Shown one piece after another: positions 1-8,415 of a DNA stretch of 64,000 nt. The notes below the pieces were generated by a model that searched no databases, had not been told where the DNA came from, and saw only the letters and a list, made by a program, of their open reading frames with translations. A program made the position numbers and the translations under genes. The stretch's first letter is position 1. Every line of letters starts with the position of its first letter. The stretch is from Desulfovibrio legallii (lineage in GTDB: Bacteria; Desulfobacterota; Desulfovibrionia; Desulfovibrionales; Desulfovibrionaceae), in NCBI RefSeq assembly GCF_900102485.1, contig NZ_FNBX01000003.1, positions 179,104 through 243,103 of the forward strand, read 5' to 3'.

Positions 1-38
1 AACTCCTTCGCCGGGGGCGCGCCGGGGGCCCCGGAAGC

Positions 39-251
39 TCATTCCTTGTCCGCCATCCAGCGCCGCACCAACCGCACGGCCTGGTCCATATGCTGTTCCG
101 TAATGCGGAAAAGCCGCATTTTCAGTTCCTCAATCCGCTGGTTGCTCTCTTTCTGCGCCAGGCGCAGCGCCCGCAACTGCGTGAGCGAGGGGACCGATCC
201 GCCGCCGCCGGAGGGCAGGCGCGCCGGTTTCTGCTGTTTAGGCTGCTGCAT
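39..251 (-). CDS. Small protein with a FliF-tail-like FliG-binding helix
   Basis: A 70-residue protein whose start overlaps the end of fliF by 14 nt, so it is probably translationally coupled to it. Residues 54-70 (HMDQAVRLVRRWMADKE) closely resemble the extreme C-terminus of the neighbouring FliF (HMEQVVTLVRGWMKND), the segment that in FliF family proteins binds the N-terminal domain of the rotor protein FliG. The N-terminal part is basic and glycine-rich, followed by a predicted helix or coiled coil (residues 25-50). I know no named family for it. It could be a detached duplicate of the FliG-binding tail, or a small FliG chaperone or competitor. fliG would be expected just beyond the left edge. 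The reading frame is well supported by this similarity; the function is inference. Confidence 0.75.
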   Translation of the reverse strand: MQQPKQQKPARLPSGGGGSVPSLTQLRALRLAQKESNQRIEELKMRLFRITEQHMDQAVRLVRRWMADKE

Positions 252-1875
252 CGTTTTTCATCCAGCCGCGCACCAAGGTCACCACCTGTTCCATATGATT
301 GTCGGAAAGGGTGAAGATGTGCGCCTTGAGGGCTTCTATATCTTTGTAAATGATCTCGTCCTCGTCCTCTTGCTCCGGGGCCTCGTCGTCGGTCTTGGCC
401 TTTTCTTCCAGGGCCTCATACAGGGCGAGCTGTTCCTCGGCGGCAGGCAGGCCTTCCAGCCCTTCCACCATCTCGCCGGCCTCCACCTTGGGCCGGATGA
501 GCGCCAGCACCACCGGCCGCACAATGAGCATCAGGAAGAGGAAGGCCAGCAGGGCCTTCAGCAGGGGCTTGCCCAAGCGCTCCGCGTAGTCAGCCAGCAT
601 GTCGGCGAAATTGGGATCCTTGGGCGGCTCCGAATCCGCAAAGGGGGCGGAGCTTACTTCCAGGGAGTCGCCGCGCGCCGTGTCCAGGCCCACGGCGTTG
701 GACACAAGCTGCCGCACGCGCTCCACTTCTTCGGGCTTGCGCGGCACAAAGGTCCAGGCGCCGTTAGTCTTTTCATACGTCCCATCGAGCAGAACCGCAA
801 CCGTCAGGCGGCGCACGTCGCCCACATTGGCCACGATCTGCTGCTCTTCCTTATTGATTTCATAGTTGGTGGTGCGGGTTTCGCGGCTGCCGTTCTGGTC
901 GGACACGGAACCCGTGATGCCGTCGCCGCGGAAGTTGACGTCCGGGGAGCCGGCCTCAAGATTGGCGCGGCCCTGCTGGCTTTCTTCGCTGCGCTGCTCG
1001 CTGCGGACCACGGTTTTTTCGGGGTCGAAAAGCTCGCGGCGGATGGTTTTCTGGCTGAAGTCCAGCTCAGCATTGACCTTGGCGATAACCCGGCCGGGGC
1101 CGAAAATGGGCTGGAGCATTTCTTCAATGCGACGCTCCAGGTTACGCTGCATGTGGTTGCGGTATTCCATCTGGGTGGTGCTCATGCCGGCCAGGCTGTC
1201 TTCCTCCGGCTGATAGAGCACCTTGCCGCCGTTGTCCGTGATGGAGAGGTGGGCTTTGTCCAGCCCCTCCACGGCCATGAGCATCATATTGACGATGGCG
1301 TTGATTTCCTTCTGATCCGGCTTGGCGCTGGGGCGTTTGAGCTTGAGCACCACCGAGGCTGAAGGGGATTGCCGCTCCTCCACAAAAAGGCTGCGCCGCG
1401 GGATGACCAGGTGCACGCGCGCGCTCTCCACGCTGGGGAATTCGCTGATGGTGCGGGCAAGCTCGCCCTGCAGGGCGCGGGTATAGTTGACCTTCTGAAC
1501 AAAGTCCGTCTGACCCACTTTGATTTTATCAAAGATCTCAAAACCGATGCCCTGCCCCACCAGGCCGCCTTCCCCGGCGATCTTGATGCGCTGGTCGTAG
1601 ACGGTCTCCTTGGGCACCAAAATGGTGCCGCCGTTGTCCGCAATCTGGTAGGGAATTTTTTCGGCCTGCAGGGCCTTGAGCACCACGCCCGCGTCTTCCG
1701 GCCCCAGATTGGAATAAAGCACGCGGAAGTCGGGGCGGCTCAGCCAGACCGAAAGCCCCAGCGCGCCGGCCATGAGGGCCGTTGCGCCGCCCAGAAGGGC
1801 CACGCGCTGCCAACGGCTCATATGGGTCCAGAAATTCTTGAAGGAAGCCAGTAGTTGGGTGAGAAATGCCGGCAT
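238..1875 (-). CDS. fliF: Flagellar MS-ring protein FliF
   Basis: A 545-residue protein that forms the inner-membrane MS ring, the base on which the flagellar rod and the export apparatus assemble. It has an N-terminal membrane segment at about residues 22-42 after a short cytoplasmic lead. Two ring-building motif (YscJ/FliF-like) domains follow, including the NLGPEDAGVVL region. A long periplasmic part, a second membrane segment near residues 440-465 (LLKALLAFLFLMLIVRPVV) and an acidic cytoplasmic tail ending in the FliG-binding helix complete it. The ATG at 1875 was chosen because GGAG lies just upstream; an in-frame start 19 codons earlier has no such site. It follows fliE after a 236-nt gap on the same strand. 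Confidence 0.97.
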   Translation of the reverse strand: MPAFLTQLLASFKNFWTHMSRWQRVALLGGATALMAGALGLSVWLSRPDFRVLYSNLGPEDAGVVLKALQAEKIPYQIADNGGTILVPKETVYDQRIKIAGEGGLVGQGIGFEIFDKIKVGQTDFVQKVNYTRALQGELARTISEFPSVESARVHLVIPRRSLFVEERQSPSASVVLKLKRPSAKPDQKEINAIVNMMLMAVEGLDKAHLSITDNGGKVLYQPEEDSLAGMSTTQMEYRNHMQRNLERRIEEMLQPIFGPGRVIAKVNAELDFSQKTIRRELFDPEKTVVRSEQRSEESQQGRANLEAGSPDVNFRGDGITGSVSDQNGSRETRTTNYEINKEEQQIVANVGDVRRLTVAVLLDGTYEKTNGAWTFVPRKPEEVERVRQLVSNAVGLDTARGDSLEVSSAPFADSEPPKDPNFADMLADYAERLGKPLLKALLAFLFLMLIVRPVVLALIRPKVEAGEMVEGLEGLPAAEEQLALYEALEEKAKTDDEAPEQEDEDEIIYKDIEALKAHIFTLSDNHMEQVVTLVRGWMKNDAAA

Positions 1876-2111
1876 GGTCCGCTCCTGCGCAAGCATGGCG
1901 CTGATTTTTCGACACCGGGGCGTGTCCGGCAATCAATTAGCAAGCATTGTGCCAAACACTGTGGATATGCTGCAAATCCCCAGCTTTCGGGCCGCCACAA
2001 GCAAATCAATTCCCCAGCCCGCCGCCCCCGCCCAGGCCCCCGCGGACGGCAAAAAGGCGACGCCCCGGAGGATGGGAACGCCGCCCTTTGCGCGTGTGAA
2101 GAAATCCGGCC

Positions 2112-2558
2112 TCAGAACTGCATTTTGGAAAGCTCTTTGTAGGCCTCCAGCACCTTGCCGCGCACGGCCGTGGTGAGCTTCATGGCCAGGCTGGACTTCT
2201 GCATGGCGATCATGAGCTCGTGCACGTTTTGGTTGCGGCCTGAGGCAAAATCCACAATGGCCTGGTCCTTGGCCTGTTGCAGCTCGTTGACGCGGTTCAG
2301 AGACTGCGTGGCCGTATCCGTAAAGCTGCTGGCCTGGGTTGCCGGCGTGTGCGCCTGGGTGGGATAAGCCATAAAGTCGGCCTGCGCGCCAAAGGTTTCC
2401 CCTTTGTCCACGCTGTCGCGCAGGAGGCTCTGGTCCAGGGTTTTGGCAAACAGGGTCTCGCCGCTTGCGGGCGCGCCCTGCTGCAGCGAACTCTGCACCT
2501 GGGTAAAATGCCGCAGGGCGTCGCTGTACGCCCGCATGCCCACTGTCTGGATGCTCAT
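2112..2558 (-). CDS. fliE: Flagellar hook-basal body protein FliE
   Basis: A 148-residue protein, somewhat longer than the usual 100-120 residues because of an N-terminal extension. FliE joins the MS ring to the proximal rod. The C-terminal half carries the family pattern: AIVDFASGRNQNVHELMIAM, then SLAMKLTTAVRGKVLEAYKEL. It sits between flgC and fliF, the standard flgB-flgC-fliE-fliF order. The 236 nt between fliE and fliF contain no gene I can recognise. Confidence 0.95.
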   Translation of the reverse strand: MSIQTVGMRAYSDALRHFTQVQSSLQQGAPASGETLFAKTLDQSLLRDSVDKGETFGAQADFMAYPTQAHTPATQASSFTDTATQSLNRVNELQQAKDQAIVDFASGRNQNVHELMIAMQKSSLAMKLTTAVRGKVLEAYKELSKMQF

Positions 2559-2594
2559 ATCTGCTCTCCCTGTCCCTGGCGGCGGCCTGCCGCG

Positions 2595-3032
2595 TTACTT
2601 GCCTATTTCCAGCGCCTTGACGTACATGCCCTTGAGGGCCTCGGCCGTGGTGACGTTGGCCTCGTAGTTGCGCTGGGCCGTCATAAGATTGGCCATCTCC
2701 TCCACCACGTTGATGTCCGGGTAGGAGACGTAGCCTTCGGCGTCGGCGTCCGGGTGCCCCGGCTCGTAAACGCGCTTAAGGGGCCGGTTGTCGATGGTCA
2801 CGGCCATAACGCGCACGCCTTTGACCTCCCGGTCCAGGGCCGAACGCATGTGGATGGAAAAGGGGTCGTCCACATCGGCAGTCTGCTGCAGCACGCTGCG
2901 CCGCCGGTAGGGCCCGCCCTGGGGCGTGCGGGTGGTCTTGGCGTTGGCCAGGTTCATGGAGATGGTATTGATGCGCGTGCGGTCCGCCGCAAGGCCCGAA
3001 GCGCTGATGTCAAATGCAGTCAAAAAATCCAT
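2595..3032 (-). CDS. flgC: Flagellar proximal rod protein FlgC
   Basis: A 145-residue rod protein of the flagellar basal body, exported by the flagellar type III apparatus. The N-terminus (MDFLTAFDISASGLAADRTR, then ISMNLANAKTTRTPQGGPYR) and the C-terminus (PDINVVEEMANLMTAQRNYEANV) are the typical rod/hook family ends that form the coiled-coil domain. A good GGGAGG site precedes the ATG. It lies 24 nt downstream of flgB in one transcription unit. Confidence 0.97.
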   Translation of the reverse strand: MDFLTAFDISASGLAADRTRINTISMNLANAKTTRTPQGGPYRRRSVLQQTADVDDPFSIHMRSALDREVKGVRVMAVTIDNRPLKRVYEPGHPDADAEGYVSYPDINVVEEMANLMTAQRNYEANVTTAEALKGMYVKALEIGK

Positions 3033-3056
3033 GACAAACCTCCCGCAGGCGCAACG

Positions 3057-3470
3057 CTACACCTGCTTGCCGTCCTGAATGACGGTGCTGATCCCTTCAA
3101 ACGTCTTGGCCATGATTTGGGTCAGGGCCGTGTACTGAAGCTGGTTTTTGGCGTGGCGGGCCATTTCTTTGTCAATATTGACCCTGTCCTCGCCGTGGAT
3201 GACGCGGGGCTTAAGCTCCTTGTCCCACTCCGGGCCGAAGGTATTGGGGTCAAAGGCCGTGGGCATGTGCGCCTTGCTGGTGAGGCTCAGCTTGCCCTCG
3301 GCGTCCAGCCCCAGAGCCGCCTGCAGCTCCTTTTCAAAGGTCAGCTCGCGCGGCCTGTAGCGCGGCGTCTCTACGTTGGCGATGTTGCCGGCAATGATGT
3401 TCTGCCGCTGGAGCTGCATGTCCATGACTTTGCCCACCAGGTTCGTGGGCATGGAAAACAGGCTTTTCAT
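3057..3470 (-). CDS. flgB: Flagellar proximal rod protein FlgB
   Basis: A 137-residue basal-body rod protein and the first gene of the flgBC-fliEF operon. The family signature is near the N-terminus (QRQNIIAGNIANVETPRYRP), and the C-terminal helix (ARHAKNQLQYTALTQIMAKT) is also typical. The ATG at 3470 follows a strong GGGAGGAAGT site, which decides against the longer reading frame that begins 72 nt upstream. A sigma-54-type promoter lies about 70 nt upstream. Confidence 0.96.
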   Translation of the reverse strand: MKSLFSMPTNLVGKVMDMQLQRQNIIAGNIANVETPRYRPRELTFEKELQAALGLDAEGKLSLTSKAHMPTAFDPNTFGPEWDKELKPRVIHGEDRVNIDKEMARHAKNQLQYTALTQIMAKTFEGISTVIQDGKQV

Positions 3471-3538
3471 ACTTCCTCCCGCTTTCTCCGGAGCAACGGC
3501 GGATGCGCCCAATGCGGAGAAGGCTTGCCGCTCTGAAA

Positions 3539-3553
3539 GCAAAGCCCGTGCCG
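3539..3553 (-). promoter_or_regulatory. Sigma-54 (RpoN) promoter of the flgB operon
   Basis: Read on the minus strand the sequence is CGGCACGGGCTTTGC. It matches the consensus TGGCACG-N4-TTGC at every defined position except the first T, with the invariant GG and GC elements at the correct spacing. Transcription would start about 12 nt downstream, near 3527, leaving a leader of roughly 57 nt before flgB. RpoN control of early flagellar genes is well established in many bacteria. Confidence 0.75.
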
Positions 3554-3580
3554 AAAATATTTTTTCAAACTATTTTCACA

Positions 3581-3598
3581 TGATAATGATAAAAATCA
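3581..3598. promoter_or_regulatory. Possible Fur-like AT-rich operator
   Basis: TGATAATGATAAAAATCA contains one good Fur half-site (TGATAAT) and a poor second half. It lies in the AT-rich gap between flgB and the siroheme gene, upstream of both promoters. The match to the 7-1-7 pattern is partial (about 10 of 15), so this is only a candidate for iron control of the sirC-hemX-hemA operon. Confidence 0.2.
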
Positions 3599-3714
3599 GC
3601 GGCAATCCGGGGCCAGGCCCGCCCGCTGTCAGCTTCCTGACGGGCTGCCTCTTTGCAAACGGAGCGCCATGCGCTACCCTTATAACCGTCCCTCTTCGCC
3701 AACCCAGAGCCGCC

Positions 3715-4398
3715 ATGACGCACGATCTGCTCTACCCCGTTTTTCTCTCCCTTGCGGGCTGCCGCTGCCTAGTGGCAGGGCTGGGCAATGTGGGGCAACG
3801 CAAGCTGGCGGGCCTGCTGGCCTGCGGCCCGGCCGCCGTTCTGGCCCTGGATACGGCCCCGCCCCCGGCGGCGGCCGCGCCCCTGCTTAACGACGCGCGG
3901 GTGCGCTTTGCCCGGCGCGCCTGTACGGCTGAAGACATTGCGGGGTGCGCCCTGGTTTTTGCCGCCACGGGCGACGTAGCGGAAAACCGCCGGGTGGCCG
4001 CCCTGTGCCGCCGGGCGGGCGTGCTCTGCAACTGCGCGAGCGCGCCGGAAGAAGGTGGTTTTCAGGTGCCTTCCGTGGCCCGCCGCCCGCCCCTGGCCGC
4101 GGCTCTTTCCACGGGCGGGGCCAGCCCGGCCCTGGCCCGGCGCTGGAAGGGCGAACTGGAAGCATGGCTGGCCCCCCGCGCCCGCATGGCTGCCCTCATG
4201 GCCCGGCTGCGGCCCCTGGTCCTTGCCTTGGGCCAGGAGACAGGGCAGAATACTTTGTTGTTCCGAAAGCTGGCGGCCTCGCCTTTGCAGATCTGGCTGG
4301 AACGGGACGAAACGGACCGTTGCCGCCAATGGCTGCTGGCCGAGCTGCCGCCGGCCCTGCACGCGCATCTAGCGGAGTTGTTGCATGATCTCCCCTGA
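3715..4398 (+). CDS. sirC: Precorrin-2 dehydrogenase (siroheme synthase N-terminal domain)
   Basis: A 227-residue cytoplasmic enzyme that oxidises precorrin-2 to sirohydrochlorin with NAD, on the way to siroheme, the cofactor of dissimilatory sulfite reductase. It corresponds to the N-terminal domain of CysG/Met8. The NAD-binding segment CLVAGLGNVGQRKLAGLL is at about residues 16-33, NCASAPEEGGFQVPSVARR matches the family's substrate region, and ALSTGGASPALARRWKGELE matches the dimerisation helix region. It overlaps hemX by 14 nt, which points to one operon with hemX and hemA. Upstream in-frame codons lack family similarity, so the ATG at 3715 is preferred although its ribosome binding site is weak. 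Confidence 0.88.
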   Translation: MTHDLLYPVFLSLAGCRCLVAGLGNVGQRKLAGLLACGPAAVLALDTAPPPAAAAPLLNDARVRFARRACTAEDIAGCALVFAATGDVAENRRVAALCRRAGVLCNCASAPEEGGFQVPSVARRPPLAAALSTGGASPALARRWKGELEAWLAPRARMAALMARLRPLVLALGQETGQNTLLFRKLAASPLQIWLERDETDRCRQWLLAELPPALHAHLAELLHDLP

Positions 4399-5212
4399 AG
4401 TTTCCACCGGCATTACCCTGCTGCTTTACGGCCTGGCCAGCACGGCGGGCATTGCCGGCATGCTGGCGCGCAGCCCTTTGTGGCGGCGCATGGGCTGCTG
4501 GCTGGCCGTAGCCGGTTTTGTCTGCCAGACCCTCATCCTGGGGCTGGGCTTTCACCGCGCCCTGCCCGGCGGCCTGAGCCTGGGGGCTTACCTGCAGCTC
4601 ATGGCCTGGTTTGTGGCGCTTTGCGGCATTGCGGCCTGGGGCAAGCTCCGGCAGGAAGTACCCCTGGTCTTTGCCGCGCCCCTGGCGCTCATGCTTTTTG
4701 CCATGTCCGCCCCTTATCTAGGGGCCGTGGTGCCCGTGCCGCCCTCTCTCAAGGCCCCCTTTTACGCCTTGCACATCGGCGCGCTCTTTCTGAGCCTGGC
4801 CCTGCTGGCCCTGGCCTTTGCCGCCGGGGCGCTGTTTCTGTTTATGGAGGGCCGCATCAAAAGCAAGCAGTCGGTCAAGGGCTTCTGGCAGGATATGCCG
4901 GCCCTCTCTATGCTGGACCGGATCAACGCGCTGACCGTGCTGACGGCCTTCCCGCTCTACACTCTGGGCATCGTTTCCGGCCTGGTCTGGGCCAAGCCCG
5001 TGTTCGGCGGCGTGGTGACCGGCGACCCCAAGGAAGTTGTCAGCATCGTCATCTGGGCGCTGCTTTCCGTGCTTTTCAACAACCGCGTCACCAAGGGCTG
5101 GCGGGGCCGCAAACCGGCGCAACTGGCAGTGTTCATCTTCATCCTCTGTCTCTTTTCCATCGTGGTGGTCAACACCTTCATGGAAACGCACCACGCCTTC
5201 ATCCGGCGCTGA
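4385..5212 (+). CDS. hemX: HemX/CcsA-type cytochrome c assembly membrane protein
   Basis: A 275-residue integral membrane protein with about eight hydrophobic segments, of the cytochrome c assembly family (CcsA/CcmC/HemX). The start overlaps sirC by 14 nt and the stop lies 13 nt before hemA, a position typical of HemX, which in other bacteria modulates glutamyl-tRNA reductase. The His-containing loops (LKAPFYALHIGALFLSLAL; METHHAFIRR at the end) could contact haem. Whether it acts in cytochrome c maturation or in control of HemA cannot be decided from sequence. Confidence 0.85.
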   Translation: MISPEVSTGITLLLYGLASTAGIAGMLARSPLWRRMGCWLAVAGFVCQTLILGLGFHRALPGGLSLGAYLQLMAWFVALCGIAAWGKLRQEVPLVFAAPLALMLFAMSAPYLGAVVPVPPSLKAPFYALHIGALFLSLALLALAFAAGALFLFMEGRIKSKQSVKGFWQDMPALSMLDRINALTVLTAFPLYTLGIVSGLVWAKPVFGGVVTGDPKEVVSIVIWALLSVLFNNRVTKGWRGRKPAQLAVFIFILCLFSIVVVNTFMETHHAFIRR

Positions 5213-5225
5213 TTGAGCAATAGCT

Positions 5226-6518
5226 ATGGACTGCGACATCTTTCTTGTGGGCCTGAACCACCGCACCGCCGGCGTGGACGTGCGGGAACGCTTCGCCCTG
5301 GTCAACCACTGCGACCCGGAGCATTGGGCCCTGCCCTGTACGGGCGCAGTGAACGAAAGCGTGATCCTCTCCACCTGTAACCGGGTGGAACTGCTCGCCG
5401 CGGGTTCGGGCGACGTGCCGGGCCAGATGCTGGACTGCTGGGCCAAGGCGCGCGGGGCCAAGGTGGACGAGCTCTCCCCCTACGTCTATGTGCACAAAAA
5501 TCTGGAGGCCGTGCGCCACCTGTTTTCCGTGGCCTCCAGCCTGGATTCCATGGTGCTGGGCGAGCCGCAGATTCTGGGGCAGCTCAAGACGGCCTACCGC
5601 AAGGCCGTGCAAAGCCACGCCACGGGCGTCATCCTCAACCGCTTGCTGCACAAGGCTTTTTCCGTGGCCAAGCGGGTGCGCACCGAAACGGCCGTGGCTT
5701 CCAGCGCCGTTTCCATCAGCTACGCCGCCGTGGAGCTGGCCAAACGCATTTTTGGCGACATGCGCGGCCACAAGGCCCTGCTGGTGGGCGCGGGCGAAAT
5801 GGCCGAGCTGGCCGCCATGCACCTTTTGCAGGCGGGCATTGACGAAATCCTGGTGGCCAACCGCACCCTGGCCCGCGGCGAAGAGCTGGCCCGGCAGTTT
5901 CAGGGCCGCGCCGTCCCTTTTGCACAGCTGGCCGAACAGCTCACCAGCGTGGACATCATCATCACCTCCACGGGTTCGCAGGAACCCGTCATCCGCGCGC
6001 GCGACATCCGGGCCGTACTCAAGGCCCGCAAAAACCGGCCCATGTTCTTCATCGACATTGCCGTGCCCCGCGATATTGACCCGGACGTCAACGGCCTCGA
6101 CAACGTCTACCTCTACGACATCGACGACCTTAGAGAAGTTGTTGAAGAAAACCTGGCCTCCCGCCGGGACGAAGCCGCCAAGGCGGCGGAAATCGTCAAT
6201 GAAGAGGTGTTGGCTTTTTCCCACTGGCTGTCCTCCCTGGACGTGCAGCCCACCATCGTGGCGCTCATTGAGCGCGGCGAAAGCATGGCCCGGGAGGAAC
6301 TGGCCAAGACCCTCAAACGCCTGGGCCCCGTGGACGTCCCCACCCGCGAGGCCCTGGAGGCCCTGGTGGGCTCCCTGGTGCGCAAAATGAACCATGACCC
6401 CATCATGTTTCTGAAAAACGGGGGCATGGCTCAGGAAGGCAACGGCCAGCGCATCAGCCTCACGCGCCGCATCTTCGGCCTGGACAAAACGGGCTGTAAG
6501 TATACGGAGGAACACTGA
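5226..6518 (+). CDS. hemA: Glutamyl-tRNA reductase
   Basis: A 430-residue enzyme that reduces glutamyl-tRNA to glutamate-1-semialdehyde with NADPH, the first committed step of tetrapyrrole synthesis by the C5 route. Motifs in order: GLNHRTAGVDVRERFAL, STCNRVELLA with the catalytic cysteine, SSLDSMVLGEPQILGQLK, the NADPH site LLVGAGEMAELAAMHLL, and the spinal-helix dimerisation domain at the C-terminus. It is the third gene of the sirC-hemX-hemA operon. Its TGA overlaps the ATG of the next gene. Confidence 0.97.
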   Translation: MDCDIFLVGLNHRTAGVDVRERFALVNHCDPEHWALPCTGAVNESVILSTCNRVELLAAGSGDVPGQMLDCWAKARGAKVDELSPYVYVHKNLEAVRHLFSVASSLDSMVLGEPQILGQLKTAYRKAVQSHATGVILNRLLHKAFSVAKRVRTETAVASSAVSISYAAVELAKRIFGDMRGHKALLVGAGEMAELAAMHLLQAGIDEILVANRTLARGEELARQFQGRAVPFAQLAEQLTSVDIIITSTGSQEPVIRARDIRAVLKARKNRPMFFIDIAVPRDIDPDVNGLDNVYLYDIDDLREVVEENLASRRDEAAKAAEIVNEEVLAFSHWLSSLDVQPTIVALIERGESMAREELAKTLKRLGPVDVPTREALEALVGSLVRKMNHDPIMFLKNGGMAQEGNGQRISLTRRIFGLDKTGCKYTEEH

Positions 6519-6853
6519 TGCGCTGGTACGTCGTGGACGACCTGACGGAAAAGGAAACGGCCCGCCTGCAATCCCTGCTCACCCAAATGGGACTGGCCGC
6601 GGGCATGGACGGCCTCTACTGGCTGCCCCCGCCAGCCGAACTGCTCTCGCCCCTGCAGCGGGAGCACGCCGCGGACTGCGGCCCCCACGTCATGGGCCTG
6701 GAGGTGGAAAAAACCTCTCTGCGCCTGGAGCTGCTGGTGCGCGCGCGGGGGCGGCTGCGCTGCGACTGTGTGCACTACGCAAGCCCGGCCCTGCGCGAAC
6801 ACATGATCACCTGGCTGGAGCGCCTGCTCAATGACGCCGCCAGCGACGCCTGA
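6518..6853 (+). CDS. Small conserved-looking unknown protein coupled to hemA
   Basis: A 111-residue soluble protein whose ATG overlaps the hemA stop (TGATG), so it is almost certainly translated with hemA. It begins MRWYVVDDLTEKETARLQSL and contains WLPPPAELLSPLQREH and several cysteines and histidines (DCGPH, RCDCVHYASP). No transmembrane segment or signal peptide is seen, and I do not recognise a named family. Its position suggests a role linked to tetrapyrrole synthesis, but that is only guilt by association. Confidence 0.7.
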   Translation: MRWYVVDDLTEKETARLQSLLTQMGLAAGMDGLYWLPPPAELLSPLQREHAADCGPHVMGLEVEKTSLRLELLVRARGRLRCDCVHYASPALREHMITWLERLLNDAASDA

Positions 6854-6958
6854 ACTCAGCGGCCGCTTCCCCGCAAGCCCCGTAGCCCTCACGGCGTCCG
6901 CAGGCCGCGGCCCGCACAGCTGCCCTTTCCGGCCCGCGTCTTTCCGTCGGAAAAAACC

Positions 6959-8116
6959 ATGACACCCCGGCCCTTTGCCCTCCAGGCCCTGCCCCCGGCC
7001 GCCGCCCGCCTCTGCCTGAAGGTGGAGCGCTTCTGCCGCCGAGACCTGGCCCTGCCGCAGGGGGCATCCCTCCTGCTGGGGCTCTCCGGCGGAGCGGATT
7101 CCTCGGCTCTGGCCGTCATCCTGCACGCCCTGGCCCCACGCCTTGGGCTACAGCTCCACGCCTTGAGCATTGACCACGGCCTGCGCCCGGAATCCGCCGC
7201 CGACGCCGCGCACGCCCAAAGCCTGGGCCAAAGCCTGGGCCTGCCTTGCCGTATCCTCCAGGCGGACGTGCGGGGGCTGGCCGCACGGGAAGGGCGCGGC
7301 CTGGAGGAGGCGGCCCGTTGCCTGCGCTATGCCCTGCTGGAGGCGGAACGCCAGGCCTGCAGAGCGGATTTTATCGTCCTGGGGCACCACGCCGGCGACC
7401 TGAGCGAGGACGTGCTGCTGCGCCTGCTGCGGGGCGCGGGCTGGCCCGCCCTGGGTGGCATGCCCGCCCGCGACGACGCCCGCCGCCTGCTCCGCCCCCT
7501 TCTGCACACGGAGCCCGCCGCCCTGCGCGCCCTGCTGCGCCACTGCGGCCTGACCTGGCGCGAAGACGCCAGCAACCAGGACGCGCGCTTTCGCCGCAAC
7601 CGCCTGCGGCACGCCGTTCTGCCCTTGCTGCGGGCGGAAAATCCTTCCCTGGACCGCAGCCTGTGCGACCTCTGGCAGTTGGCGCGGCAGGACGAAGACT
7701 ACTGGCGCCAAGCAACCGACGCGGCCCTGGCCGCCCACCCCTGGGAAGAAAGTGCGGACGCCGCGGGCCGCAGCCTCTACCTGCCCCCGGCTCTGCTGCG
7801 CACCCTGCACCCGGCGGCGCGCCTGCGGCTCTACCTGCGGGCCGTGCGGCAGCTCTGCGGCCGGGGCGCAACGGCTGCAGAGCGACGCGGCCCCGCTGCC
7901 CCAGCCGCCGGACATCAGGCCCAGGACGGCGATCCGGCCGAGCCCCTCGCAGCCCCCGGCGCGCAGGCCAGGGCCCGCACCCTGCTGGCCCTGGACGCAG
8001 CTCTGACTCAGGGCCGGGGGCAAACCTGCTTTCAGCTGCCCGGCGGGATCACCGCCCATATCCTCAAAGGCGGCGTGCGCTTCAGCGTGCGGACCGCGGC
8101 CCTGCCGCGTTGCTGA
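6959..8116 (+). CDS. tilS: tRNA(Ile)-lysidine synthetase
   Basis: A 385-residue enzyme that uses ATP and lysine to convert cytidine 34 of the CAU tRNA-Ile to lysidine, so that AUA is read as isoleucine. The PP-loop SGGADSSALAVIL is at about residues 44-56. ALSIDHGLRPESAADA and ARCLRYALLEAERQ follow, then FIVLGHHAGDLSEDVLLRLL, the conserved GHHxxD segment. DASNQDARFRRNRLRHAVLP is also typical. The C-terminal domains are short and Ala/Pro-rich. It stands about 100 nt from the previous gene. Confidence 0.93.
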   Translation: MTPRPFALQALPPAAARLCLKVERFCRRDLALPQGASLLLGLSGGADSSALAVILHALAPRLGLQLHALSIDHGLRPESAADAAHAQSLGQSLGLPCRILQADVRGLAAREGRGLEEAARCLRYALLEAERQACRADFIVLGHHAGDLSEDVLLRLLRGAGWPALGGMPARDDARRLLRPLLHTEPAALRALLRHCGLTWREDASNQDARFRRNRLRHAVLPLLRAENPSLDRSLCDLWQLARQDEDYWRQATDAALAAHPWEESADAAGRSLYLPPALLRTLHPAARLRLYLRAVRQLCGRGATAAERRGPAAPAAGHQAQDGDPAEPLAAPGAQARARTLLALDAALTQGRGQTCFQLPGGITAHILKGGVRFSVRTAALPRC

Positions 8117-8415
8117 AAACGGCGCGACCCCTTCCTGCCGAACGACCTGGCCTCCCTGTTGCACGGCGCCGCGGATGCCCGTTGCCGCCAGCCTCTGTCG
8201 GCCGTATTTTCACACCCTATTGCCTTCTGCATGCCACAATGCCGCAGCCGATGCAGCGTTTGTAACACGTTTTTTGCCCGCAAGGGCGCCGACGGCTTGC
8301 CAGAGCCGCCCCATTGTGTTACTTTTCTAAAAAAAATAATACCAAGTCCGTCAGTTATGCCGCCCGCAGCACCGCGACGCCGCACGGCTGGCGACGGGCG
8401 CAAAAAGGAACTCGC
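8117..8415. other. Intergenic region upstream of fmdE
   Basis: About 300 nt without a supportable gene. The last 120 nt become AT-rich (TTTTCTAAAAAAAATAATACC near 8325-8345), which is where a promoter for fmdE is likely. I looked for a cobalamin, molybdenum cofactor or other riboswitch core and saw none that I could defend. Confidence 0.5.

Noticed and set aside
8117..8415. Possible riboswitch upstream of fmdE
   Set aside because: I looked for a B12 box and a molybdenum cofactor motif but could not assemble a conserved core.
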